Source: FEN-1073 sp050010135 (GTDB lineage Bacteria > Chloroflexota > Anaerolineae > Anaerolineales > RBG-16-64-43). From it: DNA of 64,000 nucleotides. Below, piece by piece: positions 16,694 through 26,099 of the stretch. The notes below the pieces were generated by a model. It saw nothing but the letters and a program-made list of their open reading frames with translations, did no database searches and was not told the DNA's origin. The stretch is taken from positions 47,957-111,956 of the forward strand of contig JBEKLP010000001.1 of NCBI GenBank assembly GCA_050010135.1, written 5' to 3'. Position 1 is the stretch's first letter. Each line of letters opens with the position of its first letter. The translations under genes and the position numbers were made by a program.

Positions 16694-19384
16694 TTATGAG
16701 CTGGCCAGTTGGTACTTAGTACTTCGCTTACGGAGGGCGGCTTCGCCCCCTTCGAGTTGCTTGAGGAAATATATCGACTGCTCGTCCTCGAAGCCGGCAG
16801 CATGCTCCACACGGCAGCGTGGTTCGCCAGGTACTTTTGTAACCTTGATTATGAGCTCGGCGTCTCCAAGGACCGGAATGTTAGGGTTATGGGTGCAGAC
16901 CAGGATTTGGCGCTTCCCCTTTGCTGACCGAATACTTTCGACCACGCTGCTGCATATAAATTCGTGGTCGAGCTCGGCCTCGGGCTCGTCGATTATCAAA
17001 GGGTGATCGCCAGAGGAGAGCATTAAGGATAGGATGACACTGCACTTCTCACCTATGCTGAGTTGATCCAGGGAGGAGAAGTCCGCGTGTCCCTCGCGCT
17101 TAAGGGAAATAACGGGCTTGTCTTCGAGCAGACTCTCCTCGATACGCTCAACTTCTTCTTCTGGGAGAGCGAGAAGTTTGGATGTGGCGTCGGGTGAGAT
17201 GCCTGCGGCCGTGATCGCGTCTTCATTCTTAGAACGGATCAAGTTGGCAAGGGTCCGTGGAGGGAAGGAGGACACTAGAGTCTGGATGTGTCGCTCGCGG
17301 TTCCGGATGCCCAGCCCAGCCAAGACTACGGAGCTGAGAAATGTGAAGTACGCCGTGTCGTCGGCGAGGGGCATGATTCGAACATTGACGTTTTCTGGAA
17401 GCCTAGAATTAAGTAGATCGGCAGTGGTTTGACGGACCTGGGTACGTTTGCCAAGGATTGTGCCAATTCTGTCGAGGGCGGAAGTTCTCTCTTGCGAGAG
17501 GGATAAGAGCTTCTCGTCAATACGCTTGAGTGCGGGTTCGTGTTGCCTTTGGATCTTGTTTAGCTGACCTTGGAGCTCGTTGCGTTCGGAGTGCACGTGT
17601 TCAATGTCGGAGAGCTTTAGCTTCCTTAGGTTGGCTTGGAGGCTGGCTTTTGCAGCGTCGTAGTCCTTCCTCCATTTATCGCGCGCTTGTCTGACAGCGC
17701 GCAACGCGACTTGGAGGGACGCTTGGTCCTTGTCCGTGGAGGCTCTAAGTTCGCGGAGAAGGAGCTTAAGGGCGGAGTGGGCGTCTTTGAGGGGAGAGGC
17801 TGCGGGGGTCTTGTCTGGCAGCTCAGGTAACTCGAGGTCTGCATACGGATCGCCCTCAGGGATAATCTCAGAAATTTCCTGAATCAATCTATCAGACTCA
17901 TCAAGGTAGATCTTCTGGTCCTCCCAACGTTGATGGTGTGCAAAGACAGGGTTCTGGAGGTGGGCGTCAATCTCCGAAATTCTCTGAGTAATGCTTGGTT
18001 TGGAGGCGAGCTCCTCGAGGACCGCACCCCTTTTTTCGGCCTGCTCGAGGCGAGCCTTGTTTGCGGCGTCAAGCCGTTCTCTCTGGATCTTGAGTTCTTT
18101 ATGGATCTCGGTCAGGTCTGTAAATGAGTCGATGAGCGTTAGCTGGTCGTCTCCCTTCTTGGAGATCTCCATCACTTCGCCCTGGCCGTAGATACCGACG
18201 GGGAGAAGGTCCCCGATTGTTTGGCTTTCTTTCATAGGGCCAGTGTCTCTCAGACGGAACAGATCGGGTGGCGAGGAAATCCTAATCTCATCCCGAACGC
18301 GCGTCGATGACATTACTCTTCGAACGCAGTATTGAGCTCCTTGGAGGGATATATAAAGACGGACTTCGTCTCCGTCGGAGAGGAAACCCACTAACCGATG
18401 GTTCACGGCCTGCTGGTACGTAGCGGCAATTGCATCGTGACCAATGCAGAAGGAAAGGATGTCAATTAGCGCAGATTTACCGGCGCCTCGGCCACCAATA
18501 ATGGCGTTGAGATCGGAGTTGAACGGGATGGCAGTGTCTTGGTATAGGCCGTGATCGATGACGATGCCAGTAAGTGTAGCGGAGGCGGAAGCGGCGAGGG
18601 AAGTGCCACTTGTTCGGAGGTGAGGCTCAAAGGAGAGTTGGCGAAGACCGGAAAAGGATGGGCGATGCATCTTGACAAGAGATACATCGGGAATAATCTC
18701 AGACTCTGAATGTGAGTCGGAGGAGTATACGAATGGGAGTGCTGGATATCGGAGATCATTGATGACGTAACTGCAAGTCTTAATTGACTTGGCGCGGGAT
18801 TGGTCGGCGCGGAGCTCTAATAACGACATCGCGTTAAGGGCGTTCTGCCTGGGGACACCGTCTAGGCCGTCAACGACCCCATTCTTCGAATTGCAGTGGG
18901 CCCCTACTAGAAGACCGCCTTCCTTATTAACTTCTGATGCTATATCTGCAATGGACTTGAAGACGCACGTCTTCTCCTTGCCGAAATCGTCTTGGTGGAG
19001 GCCAAGTCTTCCGAGAAGGAGCGATATGGACGCAGACGTGGAGTTCTCGGGGAGGATCGCAGAGATATGGATACCATTTGCGTTGAGTTCCACTCCCGGA
19101 AGGATGGTAAAAGGCGTCTGACTTCTTGCAGAATATTTTTTTGCAGCTTCCTTCAGCTGGTCTACCCAGACTCCGGTACTATGGTCAGTGATGGCGACTA
19201 ATGAGATGCCTTTTTTTGCATAGGCTGCAACGAAGTCATGCGGGGTAGTAGAGGTCAACCAACGCGAGTCCTCGGAGGCTGGTGAGTGAGTGTGGAGGTC
19301 CACTCTCCAGAAGGACGAGCCAGAGGACTCTTTACTTAGCTTTTGTATGTCTCTTTCGACGGTTTCTCTTGAGAGGTTCGACAT
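16694..19384 (-). CDS. PHP-domain/SMC-like ATPase (TrlF-type)
   Basis: A protein of 896 residues. Residues 26-270 are a PHP metal-hydrolase-like domain: VDLHTHS, VAITDHS, GVELNANGIHIS, GAHCNS and YSSDSHS supply the expected His and Asp ligands. Residues about 297-304 are Walker A (GGRGAGKS). A coiled-coil region (about 420-660) follows, then the ABC signature LSIGEK and Walker B LIIDEPEAELDH near residue 815. This is the layout of TrlF-family AAA-like ATPases, in which a nuclease or phosphoesterase module is driven by an SMC/Rad50-like engine. A role in defence or nucleic-acid surveillance is inferred, not shown. It is the largest cassette in the array. Confidence 0.85.
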   Translation of the reverse strand: MSNLSRETVERDIQKLSKESSGSSFWRVDLHTHSPASEDSRWLTSTTPHDFVAAYAKKGISLVAITDHSTGVWVDQLKEAAKKYSARSQTPFTILPGVELNANGIHISAILPENSTSASISLLLGRLGLHQDDFGKEKTCVFKSIADIASEVNKEGGLLVGAHCNSKNGVVDGLDGVPRQNALNAMSLLELRADQSRAKSIKTCSYVINDLRYPALPFVYSSDSHSESEIIPDVSLVKMHRPSFSGLRQLSFEPHLRTSGTSLAASASATLTGIVIDHGLYQDTAIPFNSDLNAIIGGRGAGKSALIDILSFCIGHDAIAATYQQAVNHRLVGFLSDGDEVRLYISLQGAQYCVRRVMSSTRVRDEIRISSPPDLFRLRDTGPMKESQTIGDLLPVGIYGQGEVMEISKKGDDQLTLIDSFTDLTEIHKELKIQRERLDAANKARLEQAEKRGAVLEELASKPSITQRISEIDAHLQNPVFAHHQRWEDQKIYLDESDRLIQEISEIIPEGDPYADLELPELPDKTPAASPLKDAHSALKLLLRELRASTDKDQASLQVALRAVRQARDKWRKDYDAAKASLQANLRKLKLSDIEHVHSERNELQGQLNKIQRQHEPALKRIDEKLLSLSQERTSALDRIGTILGKRTQVRQTTADLLNSRLPENVNVRIMPLADDTAYFTFLSSVVLAGLGIRNRERHIQTLVSSFPPRTLANLIRSKNEDAITAAGISPDATSKLLALPEEEVERIEESLLEDKPVISLKREGHADFSSLDQLSIGEKCSVILSLMLSSGDHPLIIDEPEAELDHEFICSSVVESIRSAKGKRQILVCTHNPNIPVLGDAELIIKVTKVPGEPRCRVEHAAGFEDEQSIYFLKQLEGGEAALRKRSTKYQLASS

Positions 19385-19503
19385 AGTTCCACCTGAGACG
19401 ATGAGCCGTGCTTGATCTCACTCCATAGTTTGGCGCATGACAGTACGGGAGTCAAGGAGCACGTCAGTTTGAGTGGTGGGGAGAAGTGAATGTAGCTCCT
19501 TTT

Positions 19504-19643
19504 GGCGCAATTCCGCTTATCGGAGGCGACTCAGATGCTTGGCTTGTTGTTTAACACTTTCATCATTTTACATGAAAGCTCATCACCTCAAATTTCGACT
19601 TTTTACGGCCGTAAACGAGGGCGTTTTCAGCCGCGTGTTGGAC
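19504..19643 (-). other. attC site 6
   Basis: The right end CAGCCGCGTGTTGGAC is a canonical arm. The left end is degenerate (GGCGCAATTCCGC, then GGCGACTCAGATGCTTGGC), aligning with the GGCGGCTCAAGCGCTTGGC arm of site 2. Confidence 0.65.
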
Positions 19644-19664
19644 GGAATAAATGGCTAATGGTAA

Positions 19665-20993
19665 TCAGTAGAATGGTACAGAAATTACTTGGTCGATTGT
19701 TTGACGCAATTTTGTGATTGAATAAAGAAGATTCCTTGCATCGAGGGAAGAAGCGAGTTGTTGAAGTCCAGTCCGAATTATATTGTCTCCTCTATGTAAA
19801 TCATCGCCGAATGATATAGCTTCATCAAAAGCCAACTGGACATTGTTATTAACTCGAGTTAATAGGTCGAGGTACTGAGGTAATTCTTCTAAAATAAATG
19901 GGCGATAACGATTGGATGGGTCGGAAAGGGCCAACATTTGATTCGCAAATGTTGTTGTAAGTCGAAAGTTATTTAGATCGGATCGGCTCAATAGTATTAC
20001 TTGTGATTCTATCGTTGCCCATTTGCCAATCACATGTGAGTTATAAATAAGTTCATTATCTAGAGAGTATGTATTGTAACGGAAAGTTAAGCGGCGTAAA
20101 TAGGTTTCTATATAGCCAAGATTGTCATGATATCCAAGCCATTTTCTTAATATATGAACGGAAATCATTCGAATGACCTCACTCTCGGCAAGGTCCGATC
20201 TTAGGGCGACAAACCACTTGACTCTTTGCGTAATGGCATCGGGGACATCGGAATAACGAATGGCAAAAGAAGGGGCATCACGTTCGGTACTTCTGAACCG
20301 GTTTAATTCCTGAGTATTTATGTATGAACTAGTATGAGTGTATAGATTTCTGAGTGAGAATAAGTAGTCAGCAAGTAGAACATATCGATCTTCCACTCCA
20401 AGTTGATTCCACGGGAGCGTTTGAGGTGATATCGTATCTCTGAAAGGCGCGTTTTTAGCTATAAAGTAAATTGAGCATAGCCATTCTCGCATCCAATGGT
20501 CAACACCTTCGCGAAGAATTCGCTTGAAGAGGCGAGAGACACCCTCTTCGTAATAATATGCAGTTTTTAGATTTGGTATTGTCGTGCGGAGGATATCAAT
20601 AATGGAGACAGCATTTTTATTTTCTAGTGCATCAATCATCGAGACAATGGATGGCTTAGTAATGGGGTCCTCAAGCGATGCAAACAACCAATCTGGGAAA
20701 TCGCGGAACTCACGACATTGATATTCCTCCCTTGAAATAATATCCAACGAAGTAAGGGCTAGATATGTTATAAGACGATCAACTTGATATTCGCGGTTTA
20801 ATTGTCCTCCGACAGCAGTGAAATGGGTAAAGCGGGAATTGTACTTTAGGAGTTCACCGAATTCTAATCTTTCGCATATTTCAATAGTAATTTCTAGGCG
20901 GCGCGGATTGAGGTCCTGAAGCCTTTCTAGGTTTCGGTTGAATTCAACTTCATCGCCCCCTTCTCGTAATACGCGGTGAATAGGGTCTGTCAA
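19665..20993 (-). CDS. Cassette-borne protein with HEPN-like RNase motif
   Basis: A mainly helical protein of 442 residues without a recognised family. Residues 211-222 read LFSLRNLYTHTS: the R-x4-H pattern preceded by hydrophobic helix residues is the hallmark of HEPN RNases (Arg215, His220). If the match is real, this could be an RNA-cleaving toxin or abortive-infection effector, and the flanking helices would be sensor parts. No membrane segment or NTP-binding loop is seen. Gene function is unknown otherwise. Confidence 0.7.
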   Translation of the reverse strand: MTDPIHRVLREGGDEVEFNRNLERLQDLNPRRLEITIEICERLEFGELLKYNSRFTHFTAVGGQLNREYQVDRLITYLALTSLDIISREEYQCREFRDFPDWLFASLEDPITKPSIVSMIDALENKNAVSIIDILRTTIPNLKTAYYYEEGVSRLFKRILREGVDHWMREWLCSIYFIAKNAPFRDTISPQTLPWNQLGVEDRYVLLADYLFSLRNLYTHTSSYINTQELNRFRSTERDAPSFAIRYSDVPDAITQRVKWFVALRSDLAESEVIRMISVHILRKWLGYHDNLGYIETYLRRLTFRYNTYSLDNELIYNSHVIGKWATIESQVILLSRSDLNNFRLTTTFANQMLALSDPSNRYRPFILEELPQYLDLLTRVNNNVQLAFDEAISFGDDLHRGDNIIRTGLQQLASSLDARNLLYSITKLRQTIDQVISVPFY

Positions 20994-21056
20994 TTCACAA
21001 ATCTCCGGTAAATGGGATCTAGGTGGGGATGCAAAGATACTAGAATAATATTGTAT

Positions 21057-21246
21057 CCCCCGCCGGCTGGTGGCTCAACGTACCCCCGGTTCTACCGTGA
21101 GGGCCGGGGAGCTTGGCCGCACCCGCATTTCAATCACCATTTTAACAGGAAATCGAAACCCAAATCAAACGTGTTCTCTCTGAACATTGGTCAAAGCCTG
21201 TCCTCGCGTGTTCTTAGCAAGTGTCGCCCGCAATCGCGTGCTTGGC
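21057..21246 (-). other. attC site 5 (long, degenerate)
   Basis: The left arm CCGGCTGGTGGCTCAACG aligns with CGGCTGGCGGCTCAAGCG of site 2. The right arm GTGTCGCCCGCAATCGCGTG followed by CTTGGCC aligns with ATGTCGCCTGCAGCCGCGTG followed by TTGGGC of site 4. The outer cores have decayed. Confidence 0.55.
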
Positions 21247-21252
21247 CATGGA

Positions 21253-21885
21253 TCATTTACGACGTCGTGTAGATCGGGAACCCTTCTTTACATCGAGATC
21301 TCGCAGGTCCTTTCGAATCGAGTATCTGTTATTAACCGAAACCCAATGATCAAGCGAGTCTAAATCATATATATAGGAATGCTTGAGACTAAGGGAATCA
21401 CGACAAGTTAAAGTGAGCCGTGCGATGACACGTTCATATCGGTCGTTAAGATTCGGTACTCCGCTTTCGGTGGCTAATTTAGAAGGGACGGTAATTGATT
21501 CTCTACCGATTCGGTCCCTAACCGTGAACATTGTTCCACCAGTTTTAAATATCATGGCGACTGTTTCCCCTGATTGAAGAGGAAGATTATATCGGAGAGA
21601 TAACTGAGGAGGAACCCATGGTAAAGAATCAGAATAAGGAAAAAGTACTCCCCATATATCAGTAGCAACGCCACTACCAACATTTTTAATATCGAATTGC
21701 CTTTGTTGAGCATTTATAAGATCCTCTGTGTTGGGGATATTTGTTGGGATCAATATGGGGCGAACTAGAGCGCGTTGGGCATCTCGCGCTTGTCTTACGC
21801 TTAAATATGTAAAGAATGCGAGTACAAGTGTGGCAACTACTACACCAATCGCTGCAAGGTTAGCAATTCCTATTTCAGCAAACAT
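21253..21885 (-). CDS. Cassette-borne single-pass membrane protein
   Basis: A protein of 210 residues from ATG 21885, preceded by GGAGAGACA. The longer frame to 21954 would run into attC site 4. One N-terminal transmembrane helix (about residues 8-30: LAAIGVVVATLVLAFFTYLS) is followed by a basic segment and a beta-rich soluble domain with FDIKNVGSGVATDIWGVLF, a pattern seen in small membrane-tethered immunoglobulin-like domains. No catalytic motif is visible. The topology suggests a sensor or scaffold at the membrane. Confidence 0.65.
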   Translation of the reverse strand: MFAEIGIANLAAIGVVVATLVLAFFTYLSVRQARDAQRALVRPILIPTNIPNTEDLINAQQRQFDIKNVGSGVATDIWGVLFPYSDSLPWVPPQLSLRYNLPLQSGETVAMIFKTGGTMFTVRDRIGRESITVPSKLATESGVPNLNDRYERVIARLTLTCRDSLSLKHSYIYDLDSLDHWVSVNNRYSIRKDLRDLDVKKGSRSTRRRK

Positions 21886-21906
21886 TGTCTCTCCTTCCCT
21901 TCCTAC

Positions 21907-22045
21907 CGCCAACGGCCTGCGGTTAAGCCGCCTGGCCGGTCGCGAGGAAAACACTGTGACTTAGAGGCATTTTACGCGATTCTTAAAAAGCCCGCAGCCT
22001 TGCCTCTTGGCCTTTGGCCATGTCGCCTGCAGCCGCGTGTTGGGC
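21907..22045 (-). other. attC site 4
   Basis: The right end GCAGCCGCGTGTTGGGC is perfect. The left end CGCCAACGGCCTGCGGTTAA has a one-base deviation in the outer core. Size 139 bp. Confidence 0.8.
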
Positions 22046-22119
22046 ACCCTGAAATATTATTAATTACGCCTAGCTCGAAAGCTTATTACTCTTCGGTGCG
22101 TTCACCGTGAGTAATTTTA

Positions 22120-22848
22120 CTACTCAACATTTTCTTTATGCGGTAAAAAAAGGGTGATGGCGACAACGAAACAAAGGACTTTGGATATTGCATTTAATGC
22201 AATCGGGATTGGGGCGGAGGGAAAAGTAAAACCAAATGCGGCCCAGATAGCAAAAACCAGGAACATGGCAGACAGAGAGTAAAGAGTTGCTCTCGACAAT
22301 TTCACCAACGGCGAGAAAGTCAGCAAAGAATAGGTCGAAATCTCTATCAGGAATAACGGCAGGAAATACAACCCCCTGAACGAGAGTGCGGGCAAAGGCG
22401 TATATACTTTCCCCACGATAATAAGATCAAAGGGAAGCTCGAATATCCATGGCGCGACCAGTGCACCGAGGACGGCGCTGCCCAGCGCTATTTTCCAGCC
22501 ATGATGTCTACTTATAACCAGGATGACGATAAAGGTAACAAGAACGCCTATATACGTAATTGGCGTGATCGGGTTGGCTGCCCCTGTGATCTTCGGAACC
22601 TGCCCACTCGCAATCTGCTGGGCAAACGCGCGAATATAAACGCCAACCGCATTGAGGTACATCACCAGCGATAAGAACCATAAAACACACAGGAAAAAAG
22701 TGACCGCTTTTCCAGGCCTGGCAGCTCCGATCGCCCGATGCATCCTGGTTCCAACAATTGCGAGAGTAAATGCGATGATCCCCAGCACGATGGTCAGGAT
22801 TACAGCGCCGCTTCCAGTATAAGCAGCCCAACTACCACTTACGGTCAT
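22120..22848 (-). CDS. Cassette-borne polytopic membrane protein
   Basis: A protein of 242 residues with seven or so hydrophobic helices spread along its length (for example VILTIVLGIIAFTLAIVGT and YIGVLVTFIVILVISRH). AAGGAG stands nine bases before ATG 22848. No transporter or enzyme signature is recognised. It is followed by its own attC (site 4). Confidence 0.7.
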   Translation of the reverse strand: MTVSGSWAAYTGSGAVILTIVLGIIAFTLAIVGTRMHRAIGAARPGKAVTFFLCVLWFLSLVMYLNAVGVYIRAFAQQIASGQVPKITGAANPITPITYIGVLVTFIVILVISRHHGWKIALGSAVLGALVAPWIFELPFDLIIVGKVYTPLPALSFRGLYFLPLFLIEISTYSLLTFSPLVKLSRATLYSLSAMFLVFAIWAAFGFTFPSAPIPIALNAISKVLCFVVAITLFLPHKENVE

Positions 22849-22911
22849 GATTGAGCTCCTTTCAGTGTTTATAAAATCATCGGTGGATCGAATATGTATT
22901 CATTTACTACC

Positions 22912-23043
22912 GCCCAACGGTAGCGCTCAGGTGCATGGCGATATTTTTTATTTGCTCGACATTTTATCCAAAACCGCGAAAAGCTGGGATTTGCCGGTTT
23001 TTTCGCCGCCCGTGGCCGCGTCAGCCGCAGCGCAGGGTTGGGC
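22912..23043 (-). other. attC site 3
   Basis: Perfect outer cores GCCCAAC (22912) and GTTGGGC (23037), 132 bp. The interior has complementary stretches and AAAACCGCGAAAAGC. Confidence 0.85.
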
Positions 23044-23056
23044 CGTTTTTCAACTG

Positions 23057-23644
23057 CTATTGTCCGGGTGGCCCACCCCTTAGCGGTTTTAGTTGTATCT
23101 GCGATGTAAGAGCATGGGCAGTTGCCAGGTCGCTGTCGCTTTTCACAAGCACGCGCCCGGCCACGAACACCGAGTTGTTCGGCGAGGATATCTGCTTCAT
23201 GCCGCCCGGTACCTGGCCTTTCCAATTCCGCCCCGTAATAAGATAGTCTCCCGCCTGCGGACCCGTGGTGCGCGTGCCGACGTATGCGAAATTGGTGTTT
23301 TTCGACGGATCTGTGAATTGCACGCTGTAGTAACGATCGGTCATGTCGGGTACGTGCAAGACGAGCGGCCCTTTCCGGAGGTCCAACCAGCCGAGCGTAA
23401 GGAGCGTGTCGTGGTTCACGCCGGAAGTCGCCACTTTTGGGGCCGAGGCGGGCAGGCTGAACGGGTCTGCAAAAAACGCCTGGGGTTCAGTGTATAGCGT
23501 ATTGATCGGGACTGGGCCTTCGCCGAAGCCTTTCACGAGGATCGCTCTCTTGAAGACTGACAGCAGCAAGCTCGGCCAAAAGTAGATCACCACGCACCAC
23601 ACCACGATCACCACCACACCGAAGATCAGTAAATTCTGGGTCAT
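23057..23644 (-). CDS. DUF1254-domain protein
   Basis: A protein of 195 residues from ATG 23644, which lies six bases after the stop of the DUF1214 gene. It begins with a membrane helix (NLLIFGVVVIVVWCVVIYFW). A soluble domain follows with NTLYTEPQAFFADPFSLPAS and RYYSVQFTDPSKNTNFAYVG, typical of DUF1254. In many bacteria DUF1254 and DUF1214 are fused in one protein of about 450 residues; here they are two genes in one cassette. The function of the family is unknown. Confidence 0.8.
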   Translation of the reverse strand: MTQNLLIFGVVVIVVWCVVIYFWPSLLLSVFKRAILVKGFGEGPVPINTLYTEPQAFFADPFSLPASAPKVATSGVNHDTLLTLGWLDLRKGPLVLHVPDMTDRYYSVQFTDPSKNTNFAYVGTRTTGPQAGDYLITGRNWKGQVPGGMKQISSPNNSVFVAGRVLVKSDSDLATAHALTSQIQLKPLRGGPPGQ

Positions 23645-23649
23645 AGCCG

Positions 23650-24312
23650 TCAGCTCGCTTCGACCACCGGCGGGACGATGTACTCGCCCTTGAGGATGGC
23701 CTCGCCGGGAATGTAGACGCGCAGCCAGAGGATGAAATTGCCCGCAGGCGCGGGCAGCCAGTTGGGCTCGTGCCCCGCCGGAGCCGCCTTTTGAATGTAA
23801 ACATCGATCGAACCATCGGGGTTTTGGGCCAAGTCGGTGCGATCGCTGACGTTGTACCGGTTGAGCGGATTCGCCACAAAGTGATTCCCCGCATCCCCCA
23901 TCGTAATCGACCAGAATGCCTTGTTCGGCGGGAGTCCTCCCGGCGGGAAGTGCAGGATGTAGTCGTGCGCCCCGGAGAGCGTGTGGCCGGCGCCGTCTGA
24001 ATTCGTCCACCAGTACATCGCCTCTCGCGGAGTATTTACCGGGCCGGGGAAAAGCTGGGCGTGCGCGGCGCGCAAGAACATGCCGTTGCCGGGTTCGCCC
24101 AACCCGTACATGGTGATCCAGCCGTTGATCTTTTTGGCCTTGATCCGGGCGTAAACCTGGGCCGAGACGAACGCCAGCCCGAAGCCGATCAGGGCGCCCT
24201 GAATGATGGCATTCCGCAAGATCATGTTTTGGGGGAAGAGGACGGTGCGGACGAGGAAGTAGACGCATACCGCGCCGATGAGGATTGCTAGGTATGTGTA
24301 TGTTCTGCTCAT
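23650..24312 (-). CDS. DUF1214-domain protein
   Basis: A protein of 220 residues. Two N-terminal membrane helices (about 5-25 and 33-52) precede a beta-rich domain containing HDYILHFPPGGLPPNKAFWS, NRYNVSDRTDL, NPDGSIDVYIQ and NWLPAPAGNFILWLRVYIPG, the DUF1214 signatures. It forms a two-gene unit with the DUF1254 gene and probably the same complex. The pair is GC-richer than neighbouring cassettes, which suggests a different donor. Confidence 0.85.
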   Translation of the reverse strand: MSRTYTYLAILIGAVCVYFLVRTVLFPQNMILRNAIIQGALIGFGLAFVSAQVYARIKAKKINGWITMYGLGEPGNGMFLRAAHAQLFPGPVNTPREAMYWWTNSDGAGHTLSGAHDYILHFPPGGLPPNKAFWSITMGDAGNHFVANPLNRYNVSDRTDLAQNPDGSIDVYIQKAAPAGHEPNWLPAPAGNFILWLRVYIPGEAILKGEYIVPPVVEAS

Positions 24313-24378
24313 ATAATTATTCTATCACCTCTGATTCAGCAGCTTTCTCCCGCTTGTGAACTCCCATCAATTTTCAAG

Positions 24379-24510
24379 GCCCAACGGCTGGCGGCTCAAG
24401 CGCTTGGCCGGCTGTGCAACACCAGGTTCACTTTACTCGGAATTTCAACGAAGCAAGTTGTGTTACCTCTCGCAGCTATAGGCCAAGTCGTCTGCAGCCG
24501 CGTGTTGGGC
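24379..24510 (-). other. attC site 2
   Basis: The best example in the array: GCCCAAC (24379-24385) and GTTGGGC (24504-24510), with inner arms GGCTGGCGGCTCAAGCGCTT and TCTGCAGCCGCGT. Size 132 bp. Confidence 0.9.
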
Positions 24511-24526
24511 GGCGTAATTCTCTTAA

Positions 24527-25903
24527 TTAATCTGAAGTTTCCTTTTTGATGATTATATGCAATTCTCCATTTGATCTTCTTGGCAAATTGGCTGCAAGAA
24601 GTTCATATGTAATATTAAATGACTTTGCAGTTTCATAGGATTCAAAAATAACATATAACGGATCAAAAGGTTCAATTAATTGATGCTTAATACGGTTTAC
24701 ATGAATATTTACATCATAGCTTCCAGTACGCTTTATTTTAGGAAATGAAATATTTGGCGGAGAAGATATTGGTCCCATTACGGGATTTATATTGGATGGT
24801 AAATAAGGAACATTTCCAAGAACACTTAATCCACCCATTAGATGTTCCATTTGTGATTTAGGTTTTTCTGGCGGCTGAGGTGGTTTAGGTGCCTTCGGAA
24901 GATCTTCTTTGTGGAATAATTGAAAACCATCAGGAAAATGAATAAAGACATCTATATCTTCTGCGGGTGCTGTTCCATCATTTGAAAGCAATATTGATAA
25001 TTTAATTGCTCTTCGTTTAATATTCTCAAAATTTGTTTCAAGAGTTAAATATTGAGGATAATTAGTATAATACTCGTCAAGATCATTATTGTACTTTTCG
25101 TAATCTTCGGGAGAAAGTCCAATAAGCATTGAATCGCGTAATTTGGTGGCCAAATTAACCAATTCTTGACTTTTTTTGTCAGACATTTCTGGTATTTCTA
25201 ATTTATATGGCTTTATTTCCATATGAGGATATTTCTCTTTTACTTTAGCAATTCGATTTTCAATATTTTCTTCCGTTAAAACAACTGGAGAAGGAAGAGT
25301 AAATGTTGCATATTGGTTTTCATCTTCAAATACTAATGATAATTGCGGGTTTTTTAGTTTTAATTGCCTAAGCTCCTCTTCTAGATCCCTCATTTTTGCG
25401 ACTTCGGGATCAGGTTCTTCTGGGAGACGTAAGTTTTCATCAATATTAATAGTTGAAATATTATGAGAATTAGCTTTTGCCCATAGAGAAAGCCCAGAAT
25501 CAGAAGTAAATAAAACAATATCCGCCTCTGGATTCTCATTGTGATAGGTAAGTATACTTGCAATTAGGTGATCATCTTGAATATCACGGCTTAGTTGAAA
25601 AGAACCAAAATCTATAAGGGGATCGCGTGGTTCTAAGACTAATTCGATTAATGGATTTATTTGCGCATGAAGGTTTTGATCAATTATTCCCGAGATCTTT
25701 CGGAGTATCAAACCCGCACGTTTTCGAATCCTTTGTCTTTGATTACCATCTTTATGTTTATTAAGTTCGCGAATTGTTATTGGCGGGATTAATATAATTA
25801 CCGAATCGGCATGTGAAATAGCAGGCCAATCAATTTGGTCAAAATCATAGTAGTGAATAAATATATTTGTGTCAACGAATAATATCTTTTTCATATTCAT
25901 CAT
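24527..25903 (-). CDS. PIN-domain protein
   Basis: A protein of 458 residues. The first 160 form a PIN nuclease domain: FVDTNIFIHYYD gives the first Asp, PPITIRELNKHKDG the Glu, and DIVLFTSDSGLSLWAKA the distal Asp residues that together bind metal. A coiled coil and a beta-rich C-terminal part with a proline-rich linker (PKAPKPPQPPEKPKS) follow. PIN domains cut single-stranded RNA. Large PIN proteins of this kind are less often toxins than the VapC type, and no antitoxin gene adjoins. Start codons at 25903, 25900 and 25894 are all possible. Confidence 0.78.
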   Translation of the reverse strand: MMNMKKILFVDTNIFIHYYDFDQIDWPAISHADSVIILIPPITIRELNKHKDGNQRQRIRKRAGLILRKISGIIDQNLHAQINPLIELVLEPRDPLIDFGSFQLSRDIQDDHLIASILTYHNENPEADIVLFTSDSGLSLWAKANSHNISTINIDENLRLPEEPDPEVAKMRDLEEELRQLKLKNPQLSLVFEDENQYATFTLPSPVVLTEENIENRIAKVKEKYPHMEIKPYKLEIPEMSDKKSQELVNLATKLRDSMLIGLSPEDYEKYNNDLDEYYTNYPQYLTLETNFENIKRRAIKLSILLSNDGTAPAEDIDVFIHFPDGFQLFHKEDLPKAPKPPQPPEKPKSQMEHLMGGLSVLGNVPYLPSNINPVMGPISSPPNISFPKIKRTGSYDVNIHVNRIKHQLIEPFDPLYVIFESYETAKSFNITYELLAANLPRRSNGELHIIIKKETSD

Positions 25904-25952
25904 ATTATAAATTAATTACATGTTTTGACAAGTAAGCATAAATTATTAAGCC

Positions 25953-26083
25953 GCCCAACGGCTGTTGGCTCAGGCGCTTGGTCGGCTATGCAACATATGG
26001 TTCATTTTATCCGAAACTTCATCGAAGCAATATTTGACATTTCTCACATTCAAAAGCTAAACCGCATGGAGCTGTGGATCGGG
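25953..26083 (-). other. attC site 1
   Basis: The left core and arm GCCCAACGGCTGTTGGCTCA are canonical. The right end GGAGCTGTGGATCGGGC has decayed from the CAGCCGCGTGTTGGGC form. It belongs to the cassette starting at 27626. Confidence 0.65.
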
Positions 26084-26099
26084 CGCGGATAATTCTGAT

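Noticed and set aside
22869..23225. 118-residue minus-strand frame across attC site 3
   Set aside because: It runs through the attC and the end of the DUF1254 gene in another frame, with no protein-like composition.
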